Assembly: GCA_022791945.1 (NCBI GenBank)
Contig: JAAVZY010000105.1
Coordinates: forward strand, 1-39,661
Length of the DNA stretch: 39,661 nucleotides
Direction: 5' to 3'
Source: Oscillospiraceae bacterium
GTDB taxonomy: Bacteria; Bacillota; Clostridia; Oscillospirales; Ruminococcaceae
Part shown: positions 1-8,367 of the stretch, piece by piece
How the letters are laid out: each line of letters opens with the position of its first letter
How positions within the stretch are numbered: the first letter of the stretch is position 1
Position numbers and translations under genes: made by a program
Notes under the pieces: model-generated
The model's database searches: none
What the model was told of the DNA's origin: nothing
Seen by the model: the letters and a program-made list of their open reading frames with translations, nothing else

Positions 1-140
1 ATGGGGGATGGGCGAGGGATTTTCCAGTCCGTCAAGGAAAAAAGCGGAGGAATCCTTTGTGGATTCCGAGCATTTTTGACGCGGATCGGACTGGAAAAGC
101 TCCGTCCAGACCCCGTTTTCAGCTGTGAATACAGGTTCTA
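1..140 (-). repeat. Divergent, truncated copy of the 167-bp MITE family
   Basis: The core shared with the copies at 3315-3481 and 31897-32063 is here in the opposite orientation: AAGGAAAAAAGCGGAGGAAT, followed by a GGAATCC/GGATTCC hairpin and GAGCATTTTTGACG. Around the core, the other copies have a CTGTGC/GCACAG stem; here it is a perfect 12-bp stem, TTTTCCAGTCCG pairing with CGGACTGGAAAA. The right end (around TGAATACAGGTTCTA) is a weak match to the family terminal repeat. The left terminus would lie outside the window. It is non-coding. Confidence 0.6.
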
Positions 141-142
141 AA

Positions 143-178
143 GGGACGTGTCCCCGGTGCGTCGTTTCACGACGCACC
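143..178. repeat. Isolated T1 hairpin module of the large modular element
   Basis: A GGGAC/GTCCC hairpin is followed by the 23-base palindrome with arms GGTGCGTCG and CGACGCACC and loop TTTCA. The same module occurs in the large elements at 2791, 13869, 16013, 5048, 8368 and 30017. Here it stands alone upstream of the pcrA promoter. Confidence 0.7.
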
Positions 179-258
179 GCAGAGACTCTGAACAGGCGCA
201 CAAAGGAGGGGGATTTCCCCATCCCGACAGTCTTTCTGTCAAAGTCCACACAACGGCG

Positions 259-287
259 TTGTAAAAGACCTGAAAGTGTGCTATAAT
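259..287 (+). promoter_or_regulatory. Probable sigma-A promoter of pcrA
   Basis: TTGTAA at 259-264 and a perfect TATAAT at 282-287 are separated by 17 bases. The -10 box sits inside a GTGTG...CACAC inverted repeat, which could be an operator but may be chance. It leaves a leader of about 115 bases before the ATG at 410. Confidence 0.7.
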
Positions 288-409
288 AACACACAGATAC
301 AATAGGTACGGGCGCGGTTGAACGTCCTGCCGGCAGAAACTCACACAGAAAACAAAACCCAGTCCAGCCCGGAGCAGCGGGCTTTTCGCCAGGAAACAGA
401 GGTACACAG

Positions 410-2764
410 ATGCAGTTCACAGAAGAATTCAATCAGCTGAAGCGAACCGTGCTGGAGAAGCGGTTCTCCCGAATGAACGCCATGCAGAAACAGGCGGTCT
501 TTCAGATCAAAGGCCCTCTGCTGATCCTGGCAGGGGCCGGCAGCGGAAAAACCACTGTCTTGGTGAACCGGATTGCCTGCCTGCTCAATTATGGGAACGC
601 CTACCATGAGGAGCTCTCCGCCCCCGCCTCCCCGGAGGATCTGGCCTTCCTCCGCGCCGCGGCGGAAGCCGCCTCCTGGGAGGAAGAGGAGCTCCAGCGG
701 GTGCTCCAGGTTCGGCGGGTGCGCCCCTGGAACGTGCTGGCAATCACCTTCACCAACAAAGCCGCCCGGGAGCTGAAGGATCGTCTCTATCAGCTTTTGG
801 GAAGCGACGGGCTCAGCGTCAATGCCGGCACCTTCCACTACATCTGCCTGCGGATCCTACGGCGGGAGATCGGGGCCCTCGGCTACGGCCCCAGCTTTAC
901 CATCTATGATACGGACGAAAGCCTGCGCACCATTAAGGATGTGCTGGGAGATCTGAACCTGGACGAGAAGATGTTCCCGCCCAAGTCCATGCTCAGCGCC
1001 ATCTCCCGGGCAAAGGATTCCCTGATCACGCCGGAGGAGTTTCTTAGACAGAACGAAAGCGATTTCCGCGGAAAGAAAATCGCGCAGGTTTACGTCCAGT
1101 ACCAAAGGCGGCTGGAGGCCTCCAACGCCCTGGACTTCGACGATATCATCTGCCTCACGGTCAGGCTGTTTAGGGAACAGCCTGACGTGCTGGATCATTA
1201 TCAGAATCTCTATCAATACATATTGGTGGACGAGTATCAGGACACCAACCATGCCCAGTATGAGCTGGTGCGGCTCCTTTCCGGCAAGTACCGGAATCTC
1301 TGCGTGGTAGGGGACGACGATCAGTCCATTTACCGCTTCCGTGGAGCCACCATCGAGAATATTCTCAGCTTTGAAAGCGAGTTTGAGGACGCCGTTGTAA
1401 TCCGGCTGGAGCAGAACTACCGCTCCACCCAGAACATCCTGGACGCCGCAAACAATCTGATCAAAAACAACCGCTCCCGGAAGGGAAAGAACCTCTGGAC
1501 AGACAACGGAGCGGGCGCCAAGGTCATCTCCTACCGCGCGCCGGACGAGCTGGCGGAGGCCCAGTTCGTTGCAAAAACCATCCTGGAGGACGCGGCCAAG
1601 GGGATGCGCTTTTCCGATCACGCAGTGCTCTACCGGCTCAACGCCCAATCCGCCACCATCGAGCGGGCGCTGGTCAAGAGCGGCATCCCCTATCGGATCG
1701 TGGGAGGCACCAAGTTCTTTGACCGGAAGGAAATCCGGGATATTCTGGCCTATTTCCATGTGCTCTGCAACCCCAGCGACAGCGTCCGCCTGAAACGGAT
1801 TGTCAACGAGCCCAAGCGGGGGATTGGCGACACCACCCTGAAAAACGTGGAGGCCATCGCCCTGGAGGAGCGCTGTTCCATGTTCCAGGTGCTCCGGCAT
1901 GCCAGTGAATATGAGCTGATATCCAAGAAGGGCGCGGTATTGGAGGATTTCGCCCGGATGATTGAGGAGCTTCAGGCGTTCAGCCAGGAGGCGTCTCTGG
2001 CCGGGCTTCTGGACGAGCTGATGGAGCGGGCGTCCTATGGCCGGTATCTGAAGGCGCAGGGCAAGGAGGGCGAAGGCCGGCTGGAGAATATCGCCGAGCT
2101 GAAATCCAATCTGCTCAAATATGAGGCGGAAAACGAGGGCGCGACCCTCCAGGGATTTCTGGAGGAGGTTTCTCTTTATACGGATCTGGACGGGCTCAAC
2201 GACGGGGAGGACGCAGTGGTGCTGATGACCATGCACTCCGCCAAGGGTCTGGAGTACAAGACGGTTTTTGTGGTGGGAATGGAGGAAAACCTGTTTCCCA
2301 GCTATCAGTCCTCCGGTTCGGAGTCGGATTTGGAGGAGGAGCGGCGGCTTGCCTATGTTGCCGTTACCCGCGCCAAGGAGCAGCTGTACATAACCAATTC
2401 CTCCCAGCGGATGATCTTCGGACGCACCAGCCGGAATATGCCCTCCCGGTTCCTGCGGGAGATACCGGAGCATCTGCTGGAGATCATCGACGAGACAATC
2501 AGCGCTTACGGCTTCTCCAAGCGCCCGGAGCGGGCAAAGCCTGTCTATCATCCGGAGGTGGAGGGAACGGTGGGCGTGCATCGCGCCGCCGCCCAGGCGG
2601 ACGTGGATTACGCCGTAGGGGATACCGTGGAGCACAAGGTGTTCGGCAGGGGCCAGGTGCTTTCCATGACCCCCATGGCGGGAGATACCCTGGTGGAAGT
2701 CCGCTTTGAAAAGAAAGGCGTCAAAAAGATCATGGCAAACTTCGCCCGCCTGAACAGAGTGTGA
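410..2764 (+). CDS. pcrA: ATP-dependent DNA helicase PcrA (UvrD/Rep superfamily 1A)
   Basis: This 784-residue protein has the full set of SF1A helicase motifs. The Q-motif region (MNAMQKQAV) is near residue 22, Walker A (GAGSGKT) near 43, Walker B (VDEYQDT) near 273, the QxxR-type motif III region (GDDDQSIYRFRGA) near 304, and motif VI (VAVTRAKEQLY) near 650. The C-terminal segment with VEHKVFGRGQV near 740 is the PcrA-type Tudor-like tail that in the family contacts RNA polymerase. It is slightly longer than Bacillus PcrA, partly through an acidic insert near residues 65-105. In this family it unwinds DNA 3'-5' in nucleotide excision repair, plasmid replication and removal of RecA or transcription conflicts. 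The ATG at 410 is preceded by CAGAGG. It is apparently monocistronic, ending at a modular hairpin element. Confidence 0.96.
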   Translation: MQFTEEFNQLKRTVLEKRFSRMNAMQKQAVFQIKGPLLILAGAGSGKTTVLVNRIACLLNYGNAYHEELSAPASPEDLAFLRAAAEAASWEEEELQRVLQVRRVRPWNVLAITFTNKAARELKDRLYQLLGSDGLSVNAGTFHYICLRILRREIGALGYGPSFTIYDTDESLRTIKDVLGDLNLDEKMFPPKSMLSAISRAKDSLITPEEFLRQNESDFRGKKIAQVYVQYQRRLEASNALDFDDIICLTVRLFREQPDVLDHYQNLYQYILVDEYQDTNHAQYELVRLLSGKYRNLCVVGDDDQSIYRFRGATIENILSFESEFEDAVVIRLEQNYRSTQNILDAANNLIKNNRSRKGKNLWTDNGAGAKVISYRAPDELAEAQFVAKTILEDAAKGMRFSDHAVLYRLNAQSATIERALVKSGIPYRIVGGTKFFDRKEIRDILAYFHVLCNPSDSVRLKRIVNEPKRGIGDTTLKNVEAIALEERCSMFQVLRHASEYELISKKGAVLEDFARMIEELQAFSQEASLAGLLDELMERASYGRYLKAQGKEGEGRLENIAELKSNLLKYEAENEGATLQGFLEEVSLYTDLDGLNDGEDAVVLMTMHSAKGLEYKTVFVVGMEENLFPSYQSSGSESDLEEERRLAYVAVTRAKEQLYITNSSQRMIFGRTSRNMPSRFLREIPEHLLEIIDETISAYGFSKRPERAKPVYHPEVEGTVGVHRAAAQADVDYAVGDTVEHKVFGRGQVLSMTPMAGDTLVEVRFEKKGVKKIMANFARLNRV

Positions 2765-2790
2765 ACAGGCGCTTTGCAGGAGGCCGCCCG

Positions 2791-3274
2791 GGGGCAAGAC
2801 CTCGAGGCTCTGCCTCGCGTCTCTGCGGTGCGTCGTTTCACGACGCACCTAGGAATTCGGCTTCGCCGAATTCTGAGATGCGCCGCCAGCGGCGCAAGGG
2901 GAATCCCATTATTTGAAGGGCTTTTTTTAGGGGCGGAAAAAGGGGTGGGGTTGAGTCTGTACAGACTTCCGAACCACTGCCACGCAGAGAGTCTGATTCC
3001 CGCAGGACGCTTTTTTCGTAAAGAAAAAAGCTCCCTCCTGCGTGCGGGGCACTCCCTGCGCCGCCTATGGAGCTGAATTTTTTCTTTACGAAAAAATGGG
3101 TAGGCGGGCGATCGTCTCTGCGGGAGCATCCGCGAGGCAGGGAGTACCAGCGAGGTAGGGGGGCGGGCGCAAGCGCCCGTCCCCACCCCCACCCCCCAAA
3201 AAGACGGGAATCCAAGGGGAGCCAGCTCCCCTTGGCAGGAAGCTCTCAGGCAGCGCCCTCGAGGTCTTCCCCCT
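2791..3274 (+). repeat. Modular hairpin element, copy R1
   Basis: Order of modules: terminal hairpin E (arms around CGAGG/CCTCG); the T1-T2-T3 triple-hairpin block (T1 arms GTGCGTCG/CGACGCAC, T2 arms GAATTCGG/CCGAATTC, T3 arms GCGCCGC/GCGGCGC); a G/A-rich tract; the AGTCTGTACAGACT palindrome; AT hairpin 1 (GCTTTTTTC, loop GTAAA, GAAAAAAGC) on a CGCAGGA/TCCTGCG base; AT hairpin 2 (ATTTTTTC, loop TTTAC, GAAAAAAT) on a CCGCCTA/TAGGCGG base; a GGGCGC/GCGCCC hairpin; hairpin S (CCAAGGGGAGC/GCTCCCCTTGG); and a partial terminal E module. Compared with R2 and R4 the central region between the AT hairpins is deleted. The element fills most of the space between pcrA and the MITE upstream of spoIVFA. 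No credible gene lies in it. Confidence 0.9.
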
Positions 3275-3314
3275 CCGGGCGGCAGATTTGAGGAGCCCTT
3301 CGCATATACATTCC

Positions 3315-3481
3315 TTAGAGCCTGTTCAAAATCTCCGGGCGCAGCGCCTGAAAGGCGCTTTTTCCGCACAGACGGCGTCAAAAATGCTCGGAATCCACAA
3401 AGGATTCCTCCGCTTTTTTCCTTGCTGTGCAAAAAAATCCCCTTTCATTCGCCCCACCCGGAGATCTTAAACAGGCTCTTA
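3315..3481 (+). mobile_element. MITE, 167 bp, intact copy
   Basis: The terminal inverted repeats are TAGAGCCTGTTCAAAATCTC on the left and the complement of TAAGAGCCTGTTTAAGATCT on the right. The copy at 31897-32063 has the same length and a closely similar core containing a GGAATCC/GGATTCC hairpin followed by a T-run. It encodes no protein. The GAGCCTGTT terminus is reminiscent of IS5-type transposon ends, but no transposase with these ends is in the window, so it is presumably mobilised in trans. Confidence 0.8.
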
Positions 3482-3533
3482 CAGGCTTGAATATGCCCCG
3501 GAAGGTTTGGGGCGGGAAAGGGATGGATGCGCG

Positions 3534-4457
3534 ATGGAAGGCGAGGAGCTTCAGGAAAAGATCGAACAGCTCAGGCAGAACCGAGGAGGGCGTTCTCCCG
3601 CAGGGGAACGGCGGAGCCGGGAGCCGGATTTCCGCCGGGCCTACCGGGGAGAACGGGAACCGGCACGCGGAGCTTTCTCCTGGCAGGAGGACGTCTCCGC
3701 AAGATACGGGGCTCCGGCGGATGAAAAACGGGAGGACGGCCTTCTGGGGGTCTTCACCTTTCAGGGAATTCTGGCCGTGACGGTGGCGCTCCTTTATGTG
3801 CTGGCGGCGGCGCTGGCCCCGGAGATCTCCTCCGGCGCCCTGGCGGAGTTCCGGAACCGGTCGGAGAACGATTTCTCCTTCCGGGAACAGGTCTACGATA
3901 CGGTAGGCAATCTGCTCTCCTACCTGAACGAGGCCCACCCGGTCAGCGGGGAAATGGACGGGGAGTCGCTGGACGGCATGGGCGGTGAGCCCGCTCTCTC
4001 CAGCCGGGAGCTTCCTGACAACGCCACCTTCGCTCCCCTGGTCTATACCGGGCAGAGCACCTTCCCGGTGTCGGGAAGGTGGCGGATTACCTCGGGCTTC
4101 GGCTTCCGGGAGCATCCGGTCAGCGGGGAGGCGGACTTCCATCTGGCAGTGGATATTGCCGCTCCCCAGGGGACCCCGGTGCTGGCCGCTGCGGGAGGAA
4201 TTGTGACGGTCAGCGAGGAAAGCGGCCCCCTGGGGAAGCATCTGACCATCGATCACGGGAATGGATTTGTCACGGTGTACGGCCACTGCGATCGGCTGAT
4301 TGCCCAGCCAGGGGCCCGGATCCGTGAGGGCGAGGTGATCGCCAGGGTGGGCAGCACGGGGGATTCCACCGGATACCACCTGCATTTTGCCATGCAGAAG
4401 GACGGGCTCTACTTTGATCCGGCCTGCGTGTTCCCACAGGCTGCTGAGGATGCTTGA
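3534..4457 (+). CDS. spoIVFA: SpoIVFA-like sporulation membrane protein with LytM/M23 domain
   Basis: A 307-residue protein. The N-terminal ~70 residues are charged (cytoplasmic), a single membrane segment lies at about 73-96, and an M23/LytM domain spans about 180-300. Putative zinc ligands are present: His203 and Asp207 in FHLAVDIA, and His282/His284 in YHLHF. In Bacillus, SpoIVFA holds and inhibits the sigma-K-processing protease SpoIVFB in the forespore outer membrane. The next gene is a SpoIVFB-like protease and the two overlap by 8 bases (ATG at 4450, stop at 4455-4457), which makes this assignment more likely than a general peptidoglycan hydrolase. The Bacillus LytM domain is degenerate, whereas this one looks intact, so hydrolase activity is possible. 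The start at 3534 is preceded by AAAGGG; an upstream in-frame TTG at 3507 is less likely. Confidence 0.8.
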   Translation: MEGEELQEKIEQLRQNRGGRSPAGERRSREPDFRRAYRGEREPARGAFSWQEDVSARYGAPADEKREDGLLGVFTFQGILAVTVALLYVLAAALAPEISSGALAEFRNRSENDFSFREQVYDTVGNLLSYLNEAHPVSGEMDGESLDGMGGEPALSSRELPDNATFAPLVYTGQSTFPVSGRWRITSGFGFREHPVSGEADFHLAVDIAAPQGTPVLAAAGGIVTVSEESGPLGKHLTIDHGNGFVTVYGHCDRLIAQPGARIREGEVIARVGSTGDSTGYHLHFAMQKDGLYFDPACVFPQAAEDA

Positions 4458-5121
4458 AGGGCGGATTCTGGGCGTCCGGGTGCAGGTGGATTTTCTTTTT
4501 GTGGCGCTGACGGCCCTGGTGCTGCTGACCGATCCCCAGGGATATACCCTGGTGGCGCTGCTGGCCTGCTTGATCCATGAGCTGGGGCATCTGGTGATGT
4601 TTCTGCTGACAGGGTACACCCCCCGGGCGCTGATTCTGGAGCTGACGGGGATCCGGCTGGTGAAGCCGGAGCAGGCCCTGTCCCCTGTCCGGGAGGCCCT
4701 GGTGCAGAGCGCCGGGAGCCTGACCAACTTCGGGATGTTCGCCCTGCTGATGGGGCTTGGAAACGGAAGCATGGAGCTGACACAGCAAAACCTGTTTGCA
4801 GCCACCCACCTGCTGCTGGGAATCTTTCACCTGCTGCCCCTGAAAAGCCTGGACGGAGGAAAGCTGCTGGCGCTGGCTTCTTTCAGAATCTGCGGCGCGC
4901 GCTGGTCGGAGCGGATCTGCGCCGGAGCGGATCTTCTGACCACGCTGGGACTGCTGGGGATGGCGGCCTACATGTTCCTGTCCGGACAGCAAAGCCTGAC
5001 CCTGCTAATCTTCTCCTCCGGACTGGTGACCAATCTCCTGGCAAGGCTAAGACCTTGGGGACGCTGTCCCCAAACCTCTGCCAAGGGGGCCTGGCCCCCC
5101 TTGGATTCCCGCCTTTTTTAA
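4450..5121 (+). CDS. spoIVFB: SpoIVFB-like intramembrane metalloprotease (M50B), C-terminus from a repeat
   Basis: A 223-residue polytopic membrane protein with the zinc motif HELGH at 43-47 and a second-ligand region SLDGG near 133-137, as in site-2-type M50B proteases. In the SpoIVFB family this protease cleaves pro-sigma-K in the mother cell. It is translationally coupled to the preceding spoIVFA-like gene, overlapping it by 8 bases. The last ~24 residues, from about Leu200, are encoded by the left end of modular element R2 (starting near 5048): the terminal E hairpin and the S hairpin are read as protein and provide the stop at 5119-5121. Bacillus SpoIVFB is longer and carries a C-terminal CBS domain that is absent here. 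The gene may have lost its original 3' end to the element. Confidence 0.82.
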   Translation: MLEGRILGVRVQVDFLFVALTALVLLTDPQGYTLVALLACLIHELGHLVMFLLTGYTPRALILELTGIRLVKPEQALSPVREALVQSAGSLTNFGMFALLMGLGNGSMELTQQNLFAATHLLLGIFHLLPLKSLDGGKLLALASFRICGARWSERICAGADLLTTLGLLGMAAYMFLSGQQSLTLLIFSSGLVTNLLARLRPWGRCPQTSAKGAWPPLDSRLF

Positions 5122-5619
5122 GGGCTTTTTTTAGGGGCGGAAAAAGGGGTGGGGTTGAGTCTGTAGAGACTTCCGGCTTTCTGCCACGCAGAGAGTCTGA
5201 TTCACCCAGGACGCTTTTTTCGTAAAGAAAAAAGCTCCCTCCTGCGTGCGGGATACTTCCTGCGGCGCACGGACTGAAGGATTCCGTGCGTAGTACCAAG
5301 CCCCTCCTTGCAGAGAGTATGAGCGCAGCAGGACACGCTCGGGACTTTCTGCGTCGTACTGTCTGCGCCGCCTATGGGGATGAATTTTTTCTTTACGAAA
5401 AAATGGGTAGGCGGGCGATCGGCTCTGCGGAAAGTACCAGCGAGGCAGGGGGGCGGGCGCAAGCGCCCACCCCCACCCCAAAAAGATGGGAATCCAAGGG
5501 GACGCGTCCCCGATGCGCCGCTAGCGGCGCATCTCAGAATTCGGCGAAGCCGAATTCCTAGGTGCGTCGTGAAACGACGCACCGCGGTGCTCGAGGGCAG
5601 CGCCCTCGAGGTCTTCCCC
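5048..5619 (+). repeat. Modular hairpin element, copy R2
   Basis: Left end: E hairpin with stem TTGGGG/CCCCAA around loop ACGCTGT (5055-5073) and an S hairpin (5081-5104). Then come the AGTCTG/AGACT near-palindrome, AT hairpin 1, a longer central region with an imperfect GCAGA...TCTGC hairpin, AT hairpin 2, and the GGGCGC/GCGCCC hairpin. The right end carries the triple block in inverted order (T3 at about 5513, T2, T1 with loop TGAAA) and an E hairpin (CTCGAGGGC/GCCCTCGAG). It overlaps the 3' end of spoIVFB and stops about 30 bases before the ykfB start. Confidence 0.9.
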
Positions 5620-5649
5620 TTTCGATGCTGAAAGAAAGAAGGATGTACT

Positions 5650-6762
5650 ATGATCATTACCGATATTCGCACTGCCGAGGTGGCCATTCCGCTTGTGACG
5701 CCCTTCAGGACCGCTCTGCGGACGGTGGAGGAGGTGCGGGATGTGCTGGTCTGTGTGGAGACAGACCAGGGTCTGCAAGGCTTCGGGGAGGCCCCGCCCA
5801 CCGGCGTTATCACCGGCGAAACCCTGGAGAGCATCACCGCCGCCGTCCAGGGCTGGATCCGTCCTGCCCTCCTGGGCCGGGATGTGATGGAGCTGGAAGG
5901 GATCATGAAGGCGCTTCACAGCTGCATGGTGAAAAACACCAGCGCCAAGGCGGCAGTGGACATGGCTGTCTACGACCTCCGGGCCAAGGCGCTGGGGGTT
6001 CCCCTCTGGAAGCTCCTGGGCGGATACCGCTCCCAGGTGGAAACGGACCTGACCGTCAGCGTGAACGCCGCCGGGGAGATGGTGCGGGACAGCCTCTCGG
6101 CCGTGGAGCAGGGGTTCCGAATCCTGAAAATCAAGGTGGGCCGGGACAGCGCCGGGGACCTGGAACGGCTCTCTGCCATCCGGAAAGCCGTGGGGCCGGA
6201 AATCCGCCTGCGGGTGGACGCCAACCAGGGCTGGGAGCCCAAGGAGGCGGTGCGGATCATCCGCGCCCTGGAGGACGGCGGCGTGGAGCCGGAGCTGGTG
6301 GAGCAGCCGGTGAAGGCCCAGGATCTGGCAGGCATGAAGCTGGTGCGGGACAGCGTGCTCACCCCCATTCTGGCGGACGAAAGCGTCTTTTCCGCCGGAG
6401 ACGCCATCCGGCTGATCCAGCTGGGAGCGGCGGATCTCATCAATATCAAGCTGATGAAAACCGGCGGAATCTATGGAGCTTTGCAAATCTGTGCCATCGC
6501 GGAGAGCTGCGGGGTGGAATGCATGATCGGCTGTATGCTGGAAAGCAAGCTGGCGGTCAGCGCCGCCGCCCACCTGGCCGGAGCCAAGGGCGTCATCACC
6601 CGGGCGGATCTGGACGGCCCCTCCCTCTGCCGGGAGGATCCCTATGAGGGCGGGCCTGTGTTCCAGGGCGGGCAGATCAGCCTGGGTGACGCGCCCGGGC
6701 TGGGCTTTGGGCCGGAGCTGCTCCGGACAGGCGCAATTTTTGGAAAGGGGAATGCCCAGTGA
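5650..6762 (+). CDS. ykfB: L-Ala-D/L-Glu (dipeptide) epimerase, enolase superfamily
   Basis: A 370-residue member of the muconate-lactonizing subgroup of the enolase superfamily. It has the N-terminal capping domain and then the barrel motifs KIKVGRD (catalytic KxK region, about 158-164), RVDANQGW (metal ligand Asp), ELVEQPV (metal ligand Glu), ADESVF (metal ligand Asp) and NIKLMKTGG (catalytic Lys). In the characterised family it epimerises L-Ala-D-Glu released from peptidoglycan to L-Ala-L-Glu for catabolism. Its partner, which starts inside its stop codon, carries an NlpC/P60 domain like YkfC, matching the Bacillus ykf arrangement and supporting a murein-peptide role. The ATG at 5650 follows AGAAGGA. 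Other dipeptide specificities cannot be excluded. Confidence 0.88.
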   Translation: MIITDIRTAEVAIPLVTPFRTALRTVEEVRDVLVCVETDQGLQGFGEAPPTGVITGETLESITAAVQGWIRPALLGRDVMELEGIMKALHSCMVKNTSAKAAVDMAVYDLRAKALGVPLWKLLGGYRSQVETDLTVSVNAAGEMVRDSLSAVEQGFRILKIKVGRDSAGDLERLSAIRKAVGPEIRLRVDANQGWEPKEAVRIIRALEDGGVEPELVEQPVKAQDLAGMKLVRDSVLTPILADESVFSAGDAIRLIQLGAADLINIKLMKTGGIYGALQICAIAESCGVECMIGCMLESKLAVSAAAHLAGAKGVITRADLDGPSLCREDPYEGGPVFQGGQISLGDAPGLGFGPELLRTGAIFGKGNAQ

Positions 6763-8336
6763 AAGAGCCTTTGGAGAAGCTGCAGGCCGCTCTGGAACAG
6801 GAAGCGGCCTCCTGCGGCGGGACGGTGTCCGTCCTGCTCTGCCGGGGAGAGCAGGTATTGTTTGAACGGGAGGGAGCGCGTCCGGCGGTTTCTGCCAGCA
6901 TCATCAAAACGCCCCTGATGCTGTTTATCCTGGAGGAGGTGCAGAAGGGGAACCTCTCTTTGGAGCAGACCGTCCCCCTCCCAAATCCTCTGCCGGACAG
7001 CATTGCCTTTGAGGAAGGGGAAGCCTCCCCCTCTCTGAGGGAGGCCCTGGCCTGGAGCATTGTAGCCAGCGACAACACAGCCACCAACGCGCTGATCGAT
7101 CTGGCGGGCATGGACCGGTTCAACGCCTGGTGCGCCGCCAACGGCCTGAAGGCCACCCGGCTGGAGCGGAAGATGCTGGACTGGGAGGCGCTCTATGAGG
7201 GAAAGAACAACTTTACCAGCGCCCGGGATCAGCTGAAGCTGTTTCAGCTCCTGGAGCAGCCGGACTTTCTTACGGCGGAGCTGCGGGCCTTTGCCAGGAA
7301 GGTGCTGGAAGGCCAGCGCTCCTTTGAGCTGGCCCTGCGCTACCTGCCCTTTGCCAAAGCGGCCCACAAGGGTGGCGCGCTGGAGGGCCTGCGGAACGAT
7401 GTGGGCGTGTTCCTGCGCCCGGAGGGGGACTGCTTCTTCGCCTTTTTTGTCAGCGGCTGTGACGAGACGGAGGCGGAGCGCGCCATCGGCCGGATGGGGC
7501 GTCTGGCCTGGAATTACCTGGAATCCGTTCCCATGCCCTTTGCCTGGATCCGGGAGGGAGTCGCCCCACTCTATGTAAATCCGGAGCTTTCCGCCGAGCG
7601 GGCGGACGAGGCCCTGGCGGGCATGCGGGTGGACTGCCTGGAGGAGAGAAACGGGTTTGTGCGGATCCGCACGCCCTATCGGTACGAGGGCTGGGTGGAG
7701 AAGCACTGTCTCTGCGCCGCCGCCCCTGTCTGGGAGCAGGGGGAGCGCCGGCTGGTGATTCAGGGCTGGGGAGACGTGCAGGCCGGCACGAAGACCCAGA
7801 CCCAGGTGCTCTTCTCTCTGCCCAGAGGCGCGGAGATCGCCTTGCTGGAATGCCGGGAGGGCTGGGCGCGGATTGCCCTTCCCGACGGGCGGCAGGGCTG
7901 GATTCCGGAGCGGTTCCTGATGCCCATGCCGGCAGACTGGCGGAGCCGCCCGGAGGCGGAGCTGCGGGCGGCGCTCTGCCGGGAGGCGGAGCGGTATCTG
8001 GGGGTGCAGTACCGCTGGGGCGGGAAGACCCATCTGGGGATCGACTGCTCGGGGCTGTGCTCCATGGCCTATATGCTGAACGGGATTTTCATTCACCGGG
8101 ACGCGTCCATCCAGGAGGGCTTCCCCCTGCGGGAGATTCCGGCGCAGACCGCCCAGCCGGGGGATCTGCTGTTCTATCCGGGCCATGTGGTGATGCTTCT
8201 GCCGGAAAAGCGGTATATTCACGCCACCTGCGGAGGCGGCAATCACCGGGTGATGTACAACAGCCTGGATCCGGCCCAGCCGGACTATCGGGCCGATCTG
8301 GATCTTTCCAAGGCAAAAGCCGCAACCCTGTTCTGA
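6759..8336 (+). CDS. Fusion of class A beta-lactamase-like serine hydrolase, SH3 region and NlpC/P60 peptidase
   Basis: A 525-residue protein in three parts. Residues 1-260 resemble a class A beta-lactamase-like serine hydrolase, with Ser47-x-x-Lys50 (SIIK), Ser-Asp-Asn at 104-106 and Lys204-Gly-Gly in place of KTG. Residues ~262-390 look like two bacterial SH3 repeats. Residues ~400-525 are an NlpC/P60 cysteine peptidase with catalytic Cys430 (DCSG) and His476 (GHVVM). The last two parts match YkfC-type gamma-D-glutamyl-diamino-acid endopeptidases that release L-Ala-D-Glu, the substrate of the preceding epimerase. The extra N-terminal domain is unusual. The GTG start at 6759 overlaps the epimerase stop (GTGA) and is preceded by AAAGGGG. 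No signal peptide is evident, so a cytoplasmic recycling role is likely. The serine-hydrolase substrate is unknown. Confidence 0.85.
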   Translation: MKEPLEKLQAALEQEAASCGGTVSVLLCRGEQVLFEREGARPAVSASIIKTPLMLFILEEVQKGNLSLEQTVPLPNPLPDSIAFEEGEASPSLREALAWSIVASDNTATNALIDLAGMDRFNAWCAANGLKATRLERKMLDWEALYEGKNNFTSARDQLKLFQLLEQPDFLTAELRAFARKVLEGQRSFELALRYLPFAKAAHKGGALEGLRNDVGVFLRPEGDCFFAFFVSGCDETEAERAIGRMGRLAWNYLESVPMPFAWIREGVAPLYVNPELSAERADEALAGMRVDCLEERNGFVRIRTPYRYEGWVEKHCLCAAAPVWEQGERRLVIQGWGDVQAGTKTQTQVLFSLPRGAEIALLECREGWARIALPDGRQGWIPERFLMPMPADWRSRPEAELRAALCREAERYLGVQYRWGGKTHLGIDCSGLCSMAYMLNGIFIHRDASIQEGFPLREIPAQTAQPGDLLFYPGHVVMLLPEKRYIHATCGGGNHRVMYNSLDPAQPDYRADLDLSKAKAATLF

Positions 8337-8354
8337 GAGCCCGTCAGGGCTCTC
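8335..8354 (+). terminator. Small hairpin at the stop of the NlpC/P60 fusion gene
   Basis: A perfect 8-bp stem, GAGAGCCC/GGGCTCTC with a 4-base loop, begins within the TGA stop codon. There is no clear T-run, so it may be a weak terminator or an RNA 3'-end stabiliser. Confidence 0.4.
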
Positions 8355-8367
8355 TGCGTGCCGGAAT

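Noticed and set aside
857-2848. 663-codon open frame antisense to pcrA
   Set aside because: It overlaps an unmistakable helicase gene, has no recognisable domains and a His/Gly/Leu-rich composition typical of reverse-strand reading of GC-rich genes.
3296-3312. Sigma-E-like promoter (TATACATT) upstream of spoIVFA
   Set aside because: The -10-like sequence is close to consensus, but no acceptable -35 lies at the right spacing and a MITE separates it from the gene.
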